Part shown: positions 1-10,800 of the stretch, piece by piece
How positions within the stretch are numbered: position 1 is the stretch's first letter
Layout: every line of letters begins with the position of its first letter
DNA from: Saccoglossus kowalevskii
Lineage: Eukaryota > Hemichordata > Enteropneusta > Harrimaniidae
Length of the DNA: 42,704 nucleotides
Assembly: GCF_000003605.2 (NCBI RefSeq)
Contig: NW_003143794.1
Coordinates: 940,560-983,263, forward strand
Direction: 5' to 3'
The notes under the pieces: model-generated
Told to the model about the DNA's origin: nothing
What the model saw: only the letters and a program-made list of their open reading frames with translations
Databases searched by the model: none
Made by a program: the position numbers and the translations under genes

Positions 1-827
1 TCAGAAACTCAGCATGCCGAGATTTTTGTGTTCGTTTTTATTTGAAACTTCGTTTATTTAGAATATATTTTCGTTACCAATAAAATAAAAATCTCTCAGT
101 CAATCAGAAACCCGGATTCATGCCTTCGAGGAAGGTCCCGTTTGAACGCTCACACCGTGTTTTTTTTTCGTTTGGGGGAAAACTAAAACTGGTCGAAATT
201 TTCGAATAAGAATGAGTCGGCAATTTCTAGTGGAGTTGAAAATTTGGAGGTAAATAAAACACCGAAACCCGGCAAATAAATAGGCGTTCGAATTTTTAGA
301 GGGGTCGAAAATTTGGAGTTTTCACGGTACTAATTATTCCATTTCAATGAAACTTAGTACAAAGATGCTCTAGGACAATGTACAAACCTAATTAGTTTGG
401 GGTAAAAATCTGTTCATATTAATTCCCTAATAAGCATAATAATTCATAATTTTTTGGTTCTAATCACATTTCAATTAAACTTGGAGACATAGATTTTCTG
501 TTACATTGCGCAGACCTCATTAGTTTTACACTCAAATCTGGTCATATTAATTTTCTGATTTGCATAATTAGTTTTCAGCTAAGTAATTTCGAATTATATT
601 TAATGTGTCTCCAATACTCTCAGCACATGGGAGTTCTTTCTAAGCTTTCTTTGATTTATTATTGGCAATAAATGTGACCTAGGAATACAAAAATATAGAT
701 TGCTTTTAATCAATTATCTAATACTGGTCAAAAAACTACATCACATTCTCTCACAATAGCTTCAGACTTCTACTTCTGGAAGCATCTTCATTCATTATGT
801 AAACTATACTTTGTTATTTTTATGTAG
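1..827. other. Arginase intron, left edge, repeat-rich
   Basis: No exon is recognisable here. The missing upstream arginase exons must lie left of the window. Positions 180-330 hold two diverged copies of a short AT-rich unit sharing GAAAATTTGGAG (near 238 and 308). About 325-657 is a reverse-oriented copy of repeat family D, also found at 41725-42704. A polypyrimidine-poor acceptor (TATGTAG) ends the stretch at 827. Confidence 0.6.
325..657 (-). repeat. Family D repeat, minus-strand copy
   Basis: The reverse complement starts at about 657 with AATCAAAGAAAGCTTAGAAAG and runs through GTGCTGAGAGTATTGGAGAC, matching 41725 onward with scattered differences. About two and a half units are present. 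Confidence 0.75.
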
Positions 828-1885
828 CCGAGACAGACCAATTCACATCAGTTTTGATATTGATGCATTGGATCCATTACTCGCCCAGAGTACAGGAACA
901 CCAGGTAATAAGTATTTCCCACTTACTATAGTGAGCTTGTTGAACAAAATAAATTGCAGCTAGTTTAATAATATTATTAGAGCCAGTTTTCAGTACAATT
1001 GTTTTTTTGAAACTATAAAATTAAGTTCCAACAGAGAATTAGTTAGGAAAACTAAAGTCAATTTCCAATTATAAAATATAGCTATAGCATATTATAAAAT
1101 TGGGCTGTATTGTACAAACATTGTGTATCAAACCCTAAATAGATTTTTTTTTTTTCAGTTTATGGAGGATTGACTTTCAGGGAAGGAATGTATATAGTAG
1201 AAGAAGTAGGAAGTACAGGTATGTTTATTGCATATTAATCGTTAGAGCGTCAAAGTCAACTTTTGGCACCATTCACAAATTAAACCCATAATTTCAAAAT
1301 TTCTATCAAGAGTTGTAGCCAATAGAAATTTATGTCCATTTGTAACACAATTTTCCCAAGACATTTTGCAAAAGTTTTTGCTGGAAAAAATGTGGCACTT
1401 GATGTGTTGATGATGAGGTCTGGCACAATTTTTGACTGAAAAAATTATGGCATTCAAAGAACTGAACTGATAATATTTTTTGCCCATGGACTCACTGATG
1501 TCACTTTTCAACTTCAACACGGTAGTATATAGAGTGTTCACAATAGGAAAGCACTGTAAAACTGTTTAAAAATGTTGTGATCTGAAAAGATATGACTTCA
1601 GCAAGAATATCATCACTAACATTTCATTGTTTAATCATTCGTTGTATGATGCTTGGATGTCACACAGTCAAAGATACCTGAGAATTTATTAAACCAGTTT
1701 CCTGTCATTGTCTTTTAGGTATGGTGACTGGTATTGATATGGTAGAAGTTAATCCTGAGTTGGGCACAAAATTTGAGCAGAATGTTACTGTGAACACTGC
1801 AGTAGATGTTTTAACAGCTGCTTTGGGAAAACGAAGACATGGCAATATACCTACTGGATATGTCTTGCCAAAAGCCAAAAACTGA
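828..1885 (+). CDS. Arginase, C-terminal three exons (partial)
   Basis: Arginase hydrolyses L-arginine to ornithine and urea using a binuclear manganese centre. Three exons are visible: 828-904, 1159-1218 and 1719-1885 (stop TGA at 1883-1885), with matching split codons and GT-AG introns. The first reads RPIHISFDIDALDP, which contains the family's metal-ligand motif SFDxDxxDP. The second reads VYGGLTFREGMYIVEEVGST, matching the conserved GGLTxREG loop. The third reads GMVTGIDMVEVNPELG, matching the DxxEVNP motif near the end of animal arginases. About 101 residues are present, roughly the last third of a 310-350 residue enzyme. The N-terminal part, including the first metal-binding histidine motif and any targeting peptide, is outside the window, so cytosolic (ARG1-like) and mitochondrial (ARG2-like) types cannot be separated. 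The frame is intact, so this is a real gene end and not a pseudogene. Confidence 0.93.
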
Positions 1886-1957
1886 ATGAGTACTGTATCC
1901 ATCCATGTCCACACTTGCCTCATACATTTCAAGTAGATTTGAGAGAAATTTATAGAA

Positions 1958-1963
1958 AATAAA
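1958..1963 (+). terminator. Candidate arginase poly(A) signal
   Basis: The hexamer AATAAA lies 73 nt after the arginase stop codon, in AT-rich sequence. It is a plausible cleavage signal, but such hexamers are frequent by chance in DNA of this composition. Confidence 0.45.
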
Positions 1964-4600
1964 ATGTATAACAATATTGGACTTGCAAATAGCCATAAAA
2001 TTTTAGCCAACATATAAAATTCTGCAGCATAAGGTTCGTTTGCTTCAGGTTGATTACTGGATGTAAACACAAATGAAATGTTTACAATAAAGAGCAGTCT
2101 TCAATGGCTGATAATGTGTTCCATTTAAATGCCATCAATAATTGAATATAAATATATTTGCATGCTGGTACAAGTATTTAATACATTGTAATTACAAAAC
2201 GGTATTTTTTCACTATTGATATATCAAGAATTTCTTGATTTAAATTTACTTTATGGAATTAGTGAATCAAAGTACAAATGATTACAATATTAAACCATTT
2301 ATTGTCATTTATTGTTACTTCATAAGATGCTCGTATTTTTTTTAAATAGCAGTGTTATTAAGAAACATTTATATGAAAGAACATATATATGTATATATTA
2401 TTTTAAAAAATGAACTACCAATATGAACTGAAGATGTATTTACTATTACAACTGTATTTACTGTTGAATTATGCAGAAACCAGTGTGGTTTATATAAGGA
2501 GTTTGTATATCGGATACCATGTTTGTAATTGTTTTAACCTTTTGAGCGCCTTTATCAACTTTTGGCACCATGAACAATCTGCTCCTCCCCACATGAAATG
2601 TTGTTAAAATTTTACAACTTTTGATCAAAATCTAAAAGAAATATCTGAAACTGTACGTATGGTTCAAAATTATGATGAAATTCAGTGTTTATTTTACAAA
2701 ATATAAAAACATGCACTAAGTTTTGGGCAAGAAATACATCTGTTACTCAAATAGGTTACGAATACATGCCAAGCCTTAGCATTTCATTCCTTGTGGGGTA
2801 GGATATAGATATACAATGTGATAGACTTTTGGAGCTATATGTTTTGTTGACGTATACATAATAGTATTTGCTTGTTAGATTACCTGTTCTTTAATAAAAG
2901 ATACATGAATATTTACCTCATAAATAAAAAATCACACAAGACAGAGTTTCTCTGTTGCTTGTATGGGTTATGTATCTAGATGGATTCCTTCCAAGTTTTA
3001 CTTCTGAATTAATATGTATTTAGTTTGACCCCAACATTATACAACATGCAAAATACTGTTTTGAATACCGCCCTCTATATATTGTATAGTATCACAAAAA
3101 CGTCCAACTACCCGTTTTCTTACTCCAACTCCAAAAAATGTGGGAATTCATTTTATTTTTAATGAAAAGTATGTTTGATCTTGTTTCACTGACATCTCAA
3201 ATGCCACTGTTTGTATTGTATTGTAAATGCTACTTTTTTTATGAACATTTGAAATCATGGGGTGACCAGTGCAAATTTTATTTTTACCTGTTGTCTTATC
3301 TGTATAATTTAATTTTAATTTTTTCTCTCTGTGTCTACCGTTTTCTTTTACCTTGCCTGTATCATCAAAGATGGAAGGGAAAGATATATTAAAGGAAAAA
3401 TGTCAGTCCGGCATTGTTAATAATTATTAATGTGTGCACAATAACTTTACTAATTCTGTTCCAAATTTTATCAAACTTGGTCACCTAATTCATCAGCATA
3501 AAATCTTCCCTTAGTATGAACAACAGTTCTACTTGACTGATCACTGGTGATACGCATTCAAAGGACAGGCCACTGATCCCTGTGGGAATATGCAATGTTG
3601 TATGTGTTCAATAAAGTAAATCATTTATCTTGTAATAATATCATTGGTAATGTGTCTCCCAAATCCCATGGGAATACTAGACTGGGTTTCAATGCCACCT
3701 CATGGAGAGAGTTGTTGGACAGTCTGATACACATTTGCAAACCTACCAATAAAATCTTAATAGAAAACAAGATGTCAGATAATCGATTGAGCACTCCTAT
3801 GAATTGGGTGCCAAACTTTTGATCAAGATCTGAAGCCAATAGAAAATCTGTTTAGTCCAAAGTTATCAAAACAATGACAAAATACATAAAAAGCAAAACG
3901 TTGCATCCACATTTTAAAGGGAAATTTGTACTCAAAAATGTTTATTCTGTATTTGACAAACTGTTCATTCAAAGTATATAAATTTTGAAAATCAAAATTC
4001 ACAGAAATTTGTTTCAGCTTTTGAAACAGAGCTAAGACTAATTAAAAAACGCACTTCAAAAACAAAGATTGTAGTGTTTGAGAATGTAGATTGTCAGGAG
4101 GCAGACACTAACTATTTGCATTCTTTGGCAATTCAACATCTGTCCATTGTCATATGCTATGTTAACTCTGATTAGCTGTATGCTTTACATGCATTGCAAT
4201 CACTACAACTATTTGAGTTGATTTGTATACAAAGAAAAGATTACAACACGATAGTTTATTCCTGGAGGACGTTTTATTTACTTTTCAAATAATACTTAGT
4301 CGCACAATGAATATAATATGGCAGTTCATATTTGCCCCGGTAAATCATTAATTTTTGACAGATACCTGTACAAAATACTTGGGCAAAAACCAGCTAAGAT
4401 TTACGAATCCATTCACATCTAAATATCTACTATAGCGTGTGTCTACATCGAACGTTAAAATCTGCATATAAATTAGCGCGTAACAAAGATTGTGATAAGG
4501 GAAAGAGTGGTATAAACAAAGATCAGTGATTACTTGAAATCGATACCAGGAAGGGGAGGGGAATAGTTATATAACATTTTGTTATTTAATAATTTATTAA
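1964..4600. other. Intergenic region between arginase and ACSS
   Basis: No conserved coding sequence is seen. The short open frames here have no recognisable motifs. A degenerate repeat shares the word TCAACTTTTGGCACCA between the arginase intron (near 1257) and here (near 2556). A more diverged relative near 3790-3850 carries GCCAATAGAAA, as does the copy near 1317. AT-rich simple sequence lies at 2385-2400. Confidence 0.5.
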
Positions 4601-4731
4601 AATACATCAATTTGTCCAACTCCCTGTGGGCAAACTTTGCTGACACAAAGGGTTTCAACTTGATTTGGGAGGGGCCCCAATATTTTTTCGAGGGGCGACC
4701 GCCCCCACTGGTGTTTACATCACACTCCATC

Positions 4732-4779
4732 ATGAACCTGAGACGACCCGACCTGCTTTCACTACGTGGCGACCTCTGA
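4732..4779 (+). other. Upstream ORF in the ACSS leader region
   Basis: A 15-codon open frame beginning ATGAACCTGAGACGA ends with TGA 39 nt before the ACSS start codon. It would act as a translated leader ORF only if transcription starts upstream of 4732, which the sequence cannot show. It overlaps the DR1-like site, so at least one of the two roles may be spurious. Confidence 0.3.
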
Positions 4780-4782
4780 CCT
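4770..4782 (-). promoter_or_regulatory. DR1-like nuclear receptor element
   Basis: Read on the minus strand, the 13 bases are AGGTCA G AGGTCG: two direct half-sites spaced by one base, differing from a perfect DR1 only at the last position. DR1 elements are bound by HNF4, RXR/PPAR and COUP-type receptors. The site lies 37 bp upstream of the ACSS start codon, so it could be in the promoter or the 5' leader. Function is inferred from motif and position only. Confidence 0.35.
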
Positions 4783-4818
4783 TCTATTCCAAAACAAGAG
4801 TGTTGCAGTCTGTTAAAA

Positions 4819-7800
4819 ATGGCTTCCACGGTATTTCGCGCCTTACCAATAGCATTGCGGCATCCTTGCCATTTCTGCATCAGACCATCGCCGACGATTG
4901 CCAAGCACCTTATTGGGAAATGGCCAAACCCTGTCATTTCGCGGACGTCAAGTAACGGTGTCTGTTCAACAATCATTCCCGAAGTGCAAGTATTTAACGA
5001 GAAACATGGCCTGAACATTCAGAGTTACAAAGACCTCCACGATTTCAGTCTGAGAGACCCGGCATTATTTTGGGGGACTCTGGCTAAAAGTCGACTTGAT
5101 TGGTACCGTGAATTTGACCAAGTAATGAATTGTGATTTTACGAAAGGAAAAATTGCCTGGTTCCAAGGAGGGCAACTGAACGTCACGGGTAACTATCTTT
5201 CATTTCGGCTCGGCGTGATGTGTATCACTGTCTTTTTATGATTGGGGTCATTAGGGGTTGACCATTAATAACTCGGTGGGGGTGGGCGATGAAAGAATTG
5301 GAAAGCGAATTTGTACAGGATAAAATCATGGAAACAAATTACAGCAAATACATCACGGGGGAAAACATAACCACAAAACTGAGTGCTGTAAAAAAAATAC
5401 CGGTACATAGTATTTTTGCTATCGCCCCACCCAGAGCCTTTACTTGGTCCATCCCTTATCTCAGTTTGTTTGTGCTGGAATTTGAATTAACAACACAACC
5501 TTCAACTTGGTCATAAGTGTTTTGCATTTTGGTCATTGTCAATGTTGCTGCTGTAGTAGATGTATAAATTTTGGGTCATGCAGTCATTACTCATGCAAGT
5601 GTAAAGTTCAAATCCTGATTTGAAAGACATTGTTTACAATTTTCACAAAATCAAATGACCAGTTCAAACACCTCAAAATCAAATGACCAGTTCAAACACC
5701 TCAATAAAATCCAGAAGTTTATTCATATAGTCAACACAAACAAAAAACTATTACTGATGAAACTAATTGACTATATTATAACAGCAAAACAATTAGAGAA
5801 AAATTCCTTGAATGAATCAACATTTTAACATTGAGTTTTAAATTTAAATTCAAAATCAAATCATTCAATTTTTGCGACAGAAGTTTGAATCACGCCTTAA
5901 CTTGCAATCTGTGAGATAATGCAATGAACAGAAAATCATCTTTTGTGTTATTTGTTTCTGTTGTAGTTAACTGTGTTGATAGACATAAAGATAGAACTCC
6001 TGATAAAATTGCATTGATATGGGAAAAAGATGAACCAAATATGCATGAAACACTGACATACAAGTAAGTACCAATCTGATTCTCTTCCATTATTCTTGAA
6101 TTCAGATGTTATCAATTCAGTGTTCCCCTTAAGCAAGTCTCTCATTTGGCAACTTCGGTATTTTTACCATAAATATTAATATTAATTTTATTTGTCATTG
6201 AATGAGATTAACCTAAAAGTTGCACAAATGACCACATGGTTTCCATGGAAACTAAACCCCTCATTGTTCTTGTGTCAACAGATGTTTCTATCCATTATTA
6301 GCTATATGTCTGTGTACCTGAATAACCAATTTTAGATTATAGTAATTTAATTTCACTTTTTATCAAAAGTATTGTGTGTATGTCTTGCATACCATTTAGA
6401 ATTTTTTAGACTTATAATAATTTTTAATGAAACCATATCTGTAATTAAAATAACAAATCATAAATTTCATTTCATCATTTAAAGTGGTTGGCATCGTCTA
6501 GATTTCCTTCACAATGTGGTTTATTTTATGCAATCCTTAATTTCACTCCACTTACTTATCACTCTCTAAATTCCCCTCTATTTATATTTTAAACCTCCTC
6601 CATTGCAAATGGTCCACTCCTTATTTGAATTGAAATAATTTAAATATGATCCAAGAACCATAGAAAAGTAAACTCAAAATGTAACTACTGCACTTTTTGT
6701 TCACAGGGAGCTGTACGAGTTGATGAATCAGTTCGCAAATGTTCTCAAGAATCATGGTGTGCTGAAAGGCGATAGAGTATGCATTTATATGCCAGTGTCA
6801 CCTCTTTCTGTGGCAGCCATGTTAGCATGTGCTCGTATTGGTGCAGTTCACAGGTAACTTATCTGTCAATATATGTCATACTACTATTGATCTATTGTAT
6901 AGCTTGTATATGCAAGAGAAATCTATCATTAAATATAGAAACTTTATTCTGTCAACGAGTGATCAGAAAGTTGTAATTTTGCTCTGAATATAACTGCTAT
7001 GGAATGGACAGCAATATTCTCAAATGTTTGTAGAGTGATCCTTAGCCCTGATTCCCATGGATTTTGTTGTTTATATGAACTACCGGTAGTCATTGAAATT
7101 AGAAAAAACAACCACATTCTAAGATACAATTCCATGGAATATATTTGATTACCCCTTTCTTGTTTTAATAAAAAAATTTATTACGTTTGATTTACTGCTG
7201 GTCCTCACATCAGTAATTCAATAGCAAATGTAATTCTTGTTTTTGTTTTGATACAGTGTTGTATTTGCTGGTTTTAGTGCTGAAGCACTTGGAAGTCGAA
7301 TTAGAGCTGGTATGTGCATTTTATTTATTGTAAAGTGCAAATATGATTATAAAAGATATGTGTACTAACCATTCAGCCAAAGTGTGAATACGAGGACTTA
7401 TAAAAACAGGGTAGGATTTTCCCCAATCTGATTAAAAATCAGAACTAATCTGATTTTTTTAAAATTTACTTTTCAGCTCCCATGATATGGAGCTTATGTG
7501 GTACCAGCTCTGTGATTCTGTGAATCTGTGACTAAAATTTGTTTCACTGATAACTCAAGATTTACAAAATTTCAATTCAAATGAAATTTGGCACACAGCT
7601 AATATATGATGAGTAGATGTGCTGATTAGATTTTGTTGCAATTCCATGCATATTAATTAGTCAATTATCCCATTAATTAATTTATAACTTACAGTCTTTA
7701 AAGTTTCTTAACAAATACTTGACTAGGGTGAGTAGCCTATTGCAATAACATATTCTGTCGCAAAAATTACTGGTAATATTTCATTGGAAGGTCTGCAAAT

Positions 7801-10800
7801 TTGTGAATTTTAATATATAATGATTTATTATATCATGATGGATGTTATTTGAGCAGATACAGCATCTAAAAACATCAAATGTATGCGAGTATGGGGAGTA
7901 CGCATACGCAGTTACAAGAGTGACGCGGACATTTTTTCAGTTTGACGAAAAAGCAGTACCCTTTCTGATTTTCATGAATGCAAGTTCAATTTCACTTTGT
8001 GCGTCATATTCATCAATAGACAAAATCAAAGACAGATGCCATACAACTTTCTGCCAATCTTGATTCATAAATGTGCTGGTAACATGCACAGTGTTCTCCT
8101 CGGGTCTGCGTCGCTTAGACAATAGCCGCTTAACTTTCGTTTTGCCCACGATTCTGCAGTGTTCTCATCAGGTCTTTTAAGGGTATCGGGTCCGATACTG
8201 TTCTTTTTTTCCACGATACTGTTTCCCTCAAGCTGGGCCGTTTCCAGGCCATTGTTTTGCAATGATGAATCAGAACAGAACAATTCGTGTGAACTGATCG
8301 ATTCTAACTTATTATTTGGATACTCTTATTCACCTGCGGATACTTCGGCCTACTTTCAAGCATGAATATAGAAGAAAATCAATGATTTTTTTTCAGTATT
8401 GTTCCAGAAATTTATATAATAATCACAGTGATCACTATTATTGGGTTCAAAAATTATTTATGTTCATTCAAAATATAGTGGCCATGGCTGTCGGTTCAAC
8501 CCAGTACTGACCTTCACCGCTATTGTGACGCCACGAGCAGAGAAAAGGAAAGCTGAATCCCCTCGTCTCGACAGCAACAGCAAGGAAGTTTGTCAGTTTT
8601 ATTAGTCCCCGTTCGGACGAAGTCCGAAAACGAGGACTTATAATTCGGTCTCCGTCCGTCCTAAGTCTGTGCGTTCGTCCGGAGTCATATCTCAGAATCC
8701 CTTGGACCGATTCCGTTCATTCTTTGCATGTGCCTAGTACTTTATGTGGGACATATGCACATGCAGTGGTTTAGCGATTCGATTCAAAATGGCCGACTGG
8801 CAGCCATCTTGTTACATAGATTATACATGTTAGGATACATCTCCATGATGGTTTATTTCACAATTGGATCAAAGATGGCCGACTGGCAGCCATCTTGTTT
8901 TTTGAAAATGTTGTATTTTGGACAAGCTTTGTCAGTTTTCATTCAAATTTAGTACATAGATCATACATGTTAGGATACATGTCCCCGACCGTTCGTGAGT
9001 TCCTGAATCTGTCCGTCCGTGTGTCCGTCTGTCCGTGCGTCAGTCTGTCCAGCGTCATATTTCAGAATCCTGTGGACCGATTCCGTTTATTCTTTGCATG
9101 TGCCTAGTACCTTATGTTGGACATATGCACATGCAGTGGTTTAACGATTCGATTCAAAATGGCCGACTGGCAGCCATCTTGTTTTTTGAAAATGTTGTAT
9201 TTTGGACATGCTTTGTCAGTTTTCATTCAAATTTGGCACATACATGTACTTTATACATGTTAGGATGCATGTCCATGACAATTTGTTTCAAAACCTGGTC
9301 AAGGATGGCCGATTGACAGCCATCTGACTTTTTGGCCTTACTACTATATTTCCACAATTTATGTATCATTTTCATTCGTATTTGGCACATACATTATACA
9401 TATCAGTGTGTTTCATAATCAGATCAAATATGGCTGAATAACGGCTGTTTTTTTTTTGGCCACGCTCGCGACAACTCCTTCGCTTTAATATGACAAGCAC
9501 AAAGAGAACTTAACAGGGACTGTGTCATTTTCAATGACTTGTTCAAGATATAAATTTTCTATTTTACGCATTGGAGCTACACACCGTGACTGAAAGCACT
9601 TCCAATGTGATCTAATTTGTAAACAATCTCTTTGCACACGACTCCCAGTGTCTTCTCCTCGAGCATACAGTAATGTTTCACATTTGTTTTCGCTTGGTTT
9701 CCATCTTACTCAAATAAAACGAAGCAGTTGATTCCTATTTTACTTAGTGTATATTCTTGTTTGATATTTTTAAACAAAAATGCACTCATTAAACAAATAG
9801 TAAATATGCAAGTTTTTTGTTTTTGCCGAACGAGGACAAGGAAGACAAAATGGCGGTAGTTTTGTGTAGGGTCGATCGCGATCTTCGGTTTATATCAAAA
9901 GCATGTCTCACAAATGAATTTTGTTTTTTAGAGTGATAATTTGATAGCAATTAAACAAATTTCAATCGTTTGCGTATGTAAGGGCTGGATCACTTACTTT
10001 CAAGGGCTCAAAGTCCGGACGAACATTAAACTATGATGTTTTTATTTATCTGTTCTATTTTGATGATTTAATTTCAAGAATCTGTCAAGGAAACAATCTG
10101 TTGTTACTTTACATGTTCACGTAGGTTTAATTTAGCAGATTTTACTTGTCAGCGGAAATAGTGAAATTTGCCCATTGCGTCAGGAAGATCTATCCCGATT
10201 TGCTGCACTGAGGTTAATTGCGGTTTTTACTACTCCATCGCTAATGACACTCATTACCAAGAATTAAAAAAAACAAGTGAAATTAAGTCGCATTGGGAAA
10301 AAAACCCATAAGAAAATCAAAGCAAAAATTATTCAACTGCAGACGAGACAAACCCCGACCTCTAGAAATACCTCATTCATAGAGTGCCTCATTAGTGCCC
10401 TTTGTTTACAAGTATAGTGTCCTTGCATGTTTTTCAAAATACCCATATCAAAATCATGTGTTTCCATATACAGTATGTCATAGATTCTCAGACATCTTGA
10501 TCAATTTTATTGATGGAATGACCTACATTCACTTATTAGGCAAAGCCTATACCTTTATAATACATGCTCTGATCACACAGGAGCTATTTACAGTTTAACT
10601 TTGATTTAGGTTTGATTTTATCATTTTTTTCAATTATCTCCCTGATTTAATATTTTGTAATTGTCTGATCCTGAAAGCCCATCTAAACCAACCTTCATGG
10701 GAGATCTCGTTCAACCCGTGATGGAGCTTGATGTTTGTGTTTTCAGATTCAAAATGGCCATCAGGTGGCTATTTTTGTTTGAACAAATACTGTTCTATGG

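Noticed and set aside
1705..2070. Minus-strand ORF opposite the arginase final exon
   Set aside because: It is antisense to a conserved exon and has no motif of its own.
5289..5516. Plus-strand ORF just after ACSS exon 1
   Set aside because: It lies inside intron 1, and the conserved protein continues cleanly from 5188 to 5967.
9035..9316. 93-codon plus-strand ORF as a gene
   Set aside because: The same peptide phrases ([16 protein letters not shown]) recur at 8728 and 20344, showing a translated repeat.
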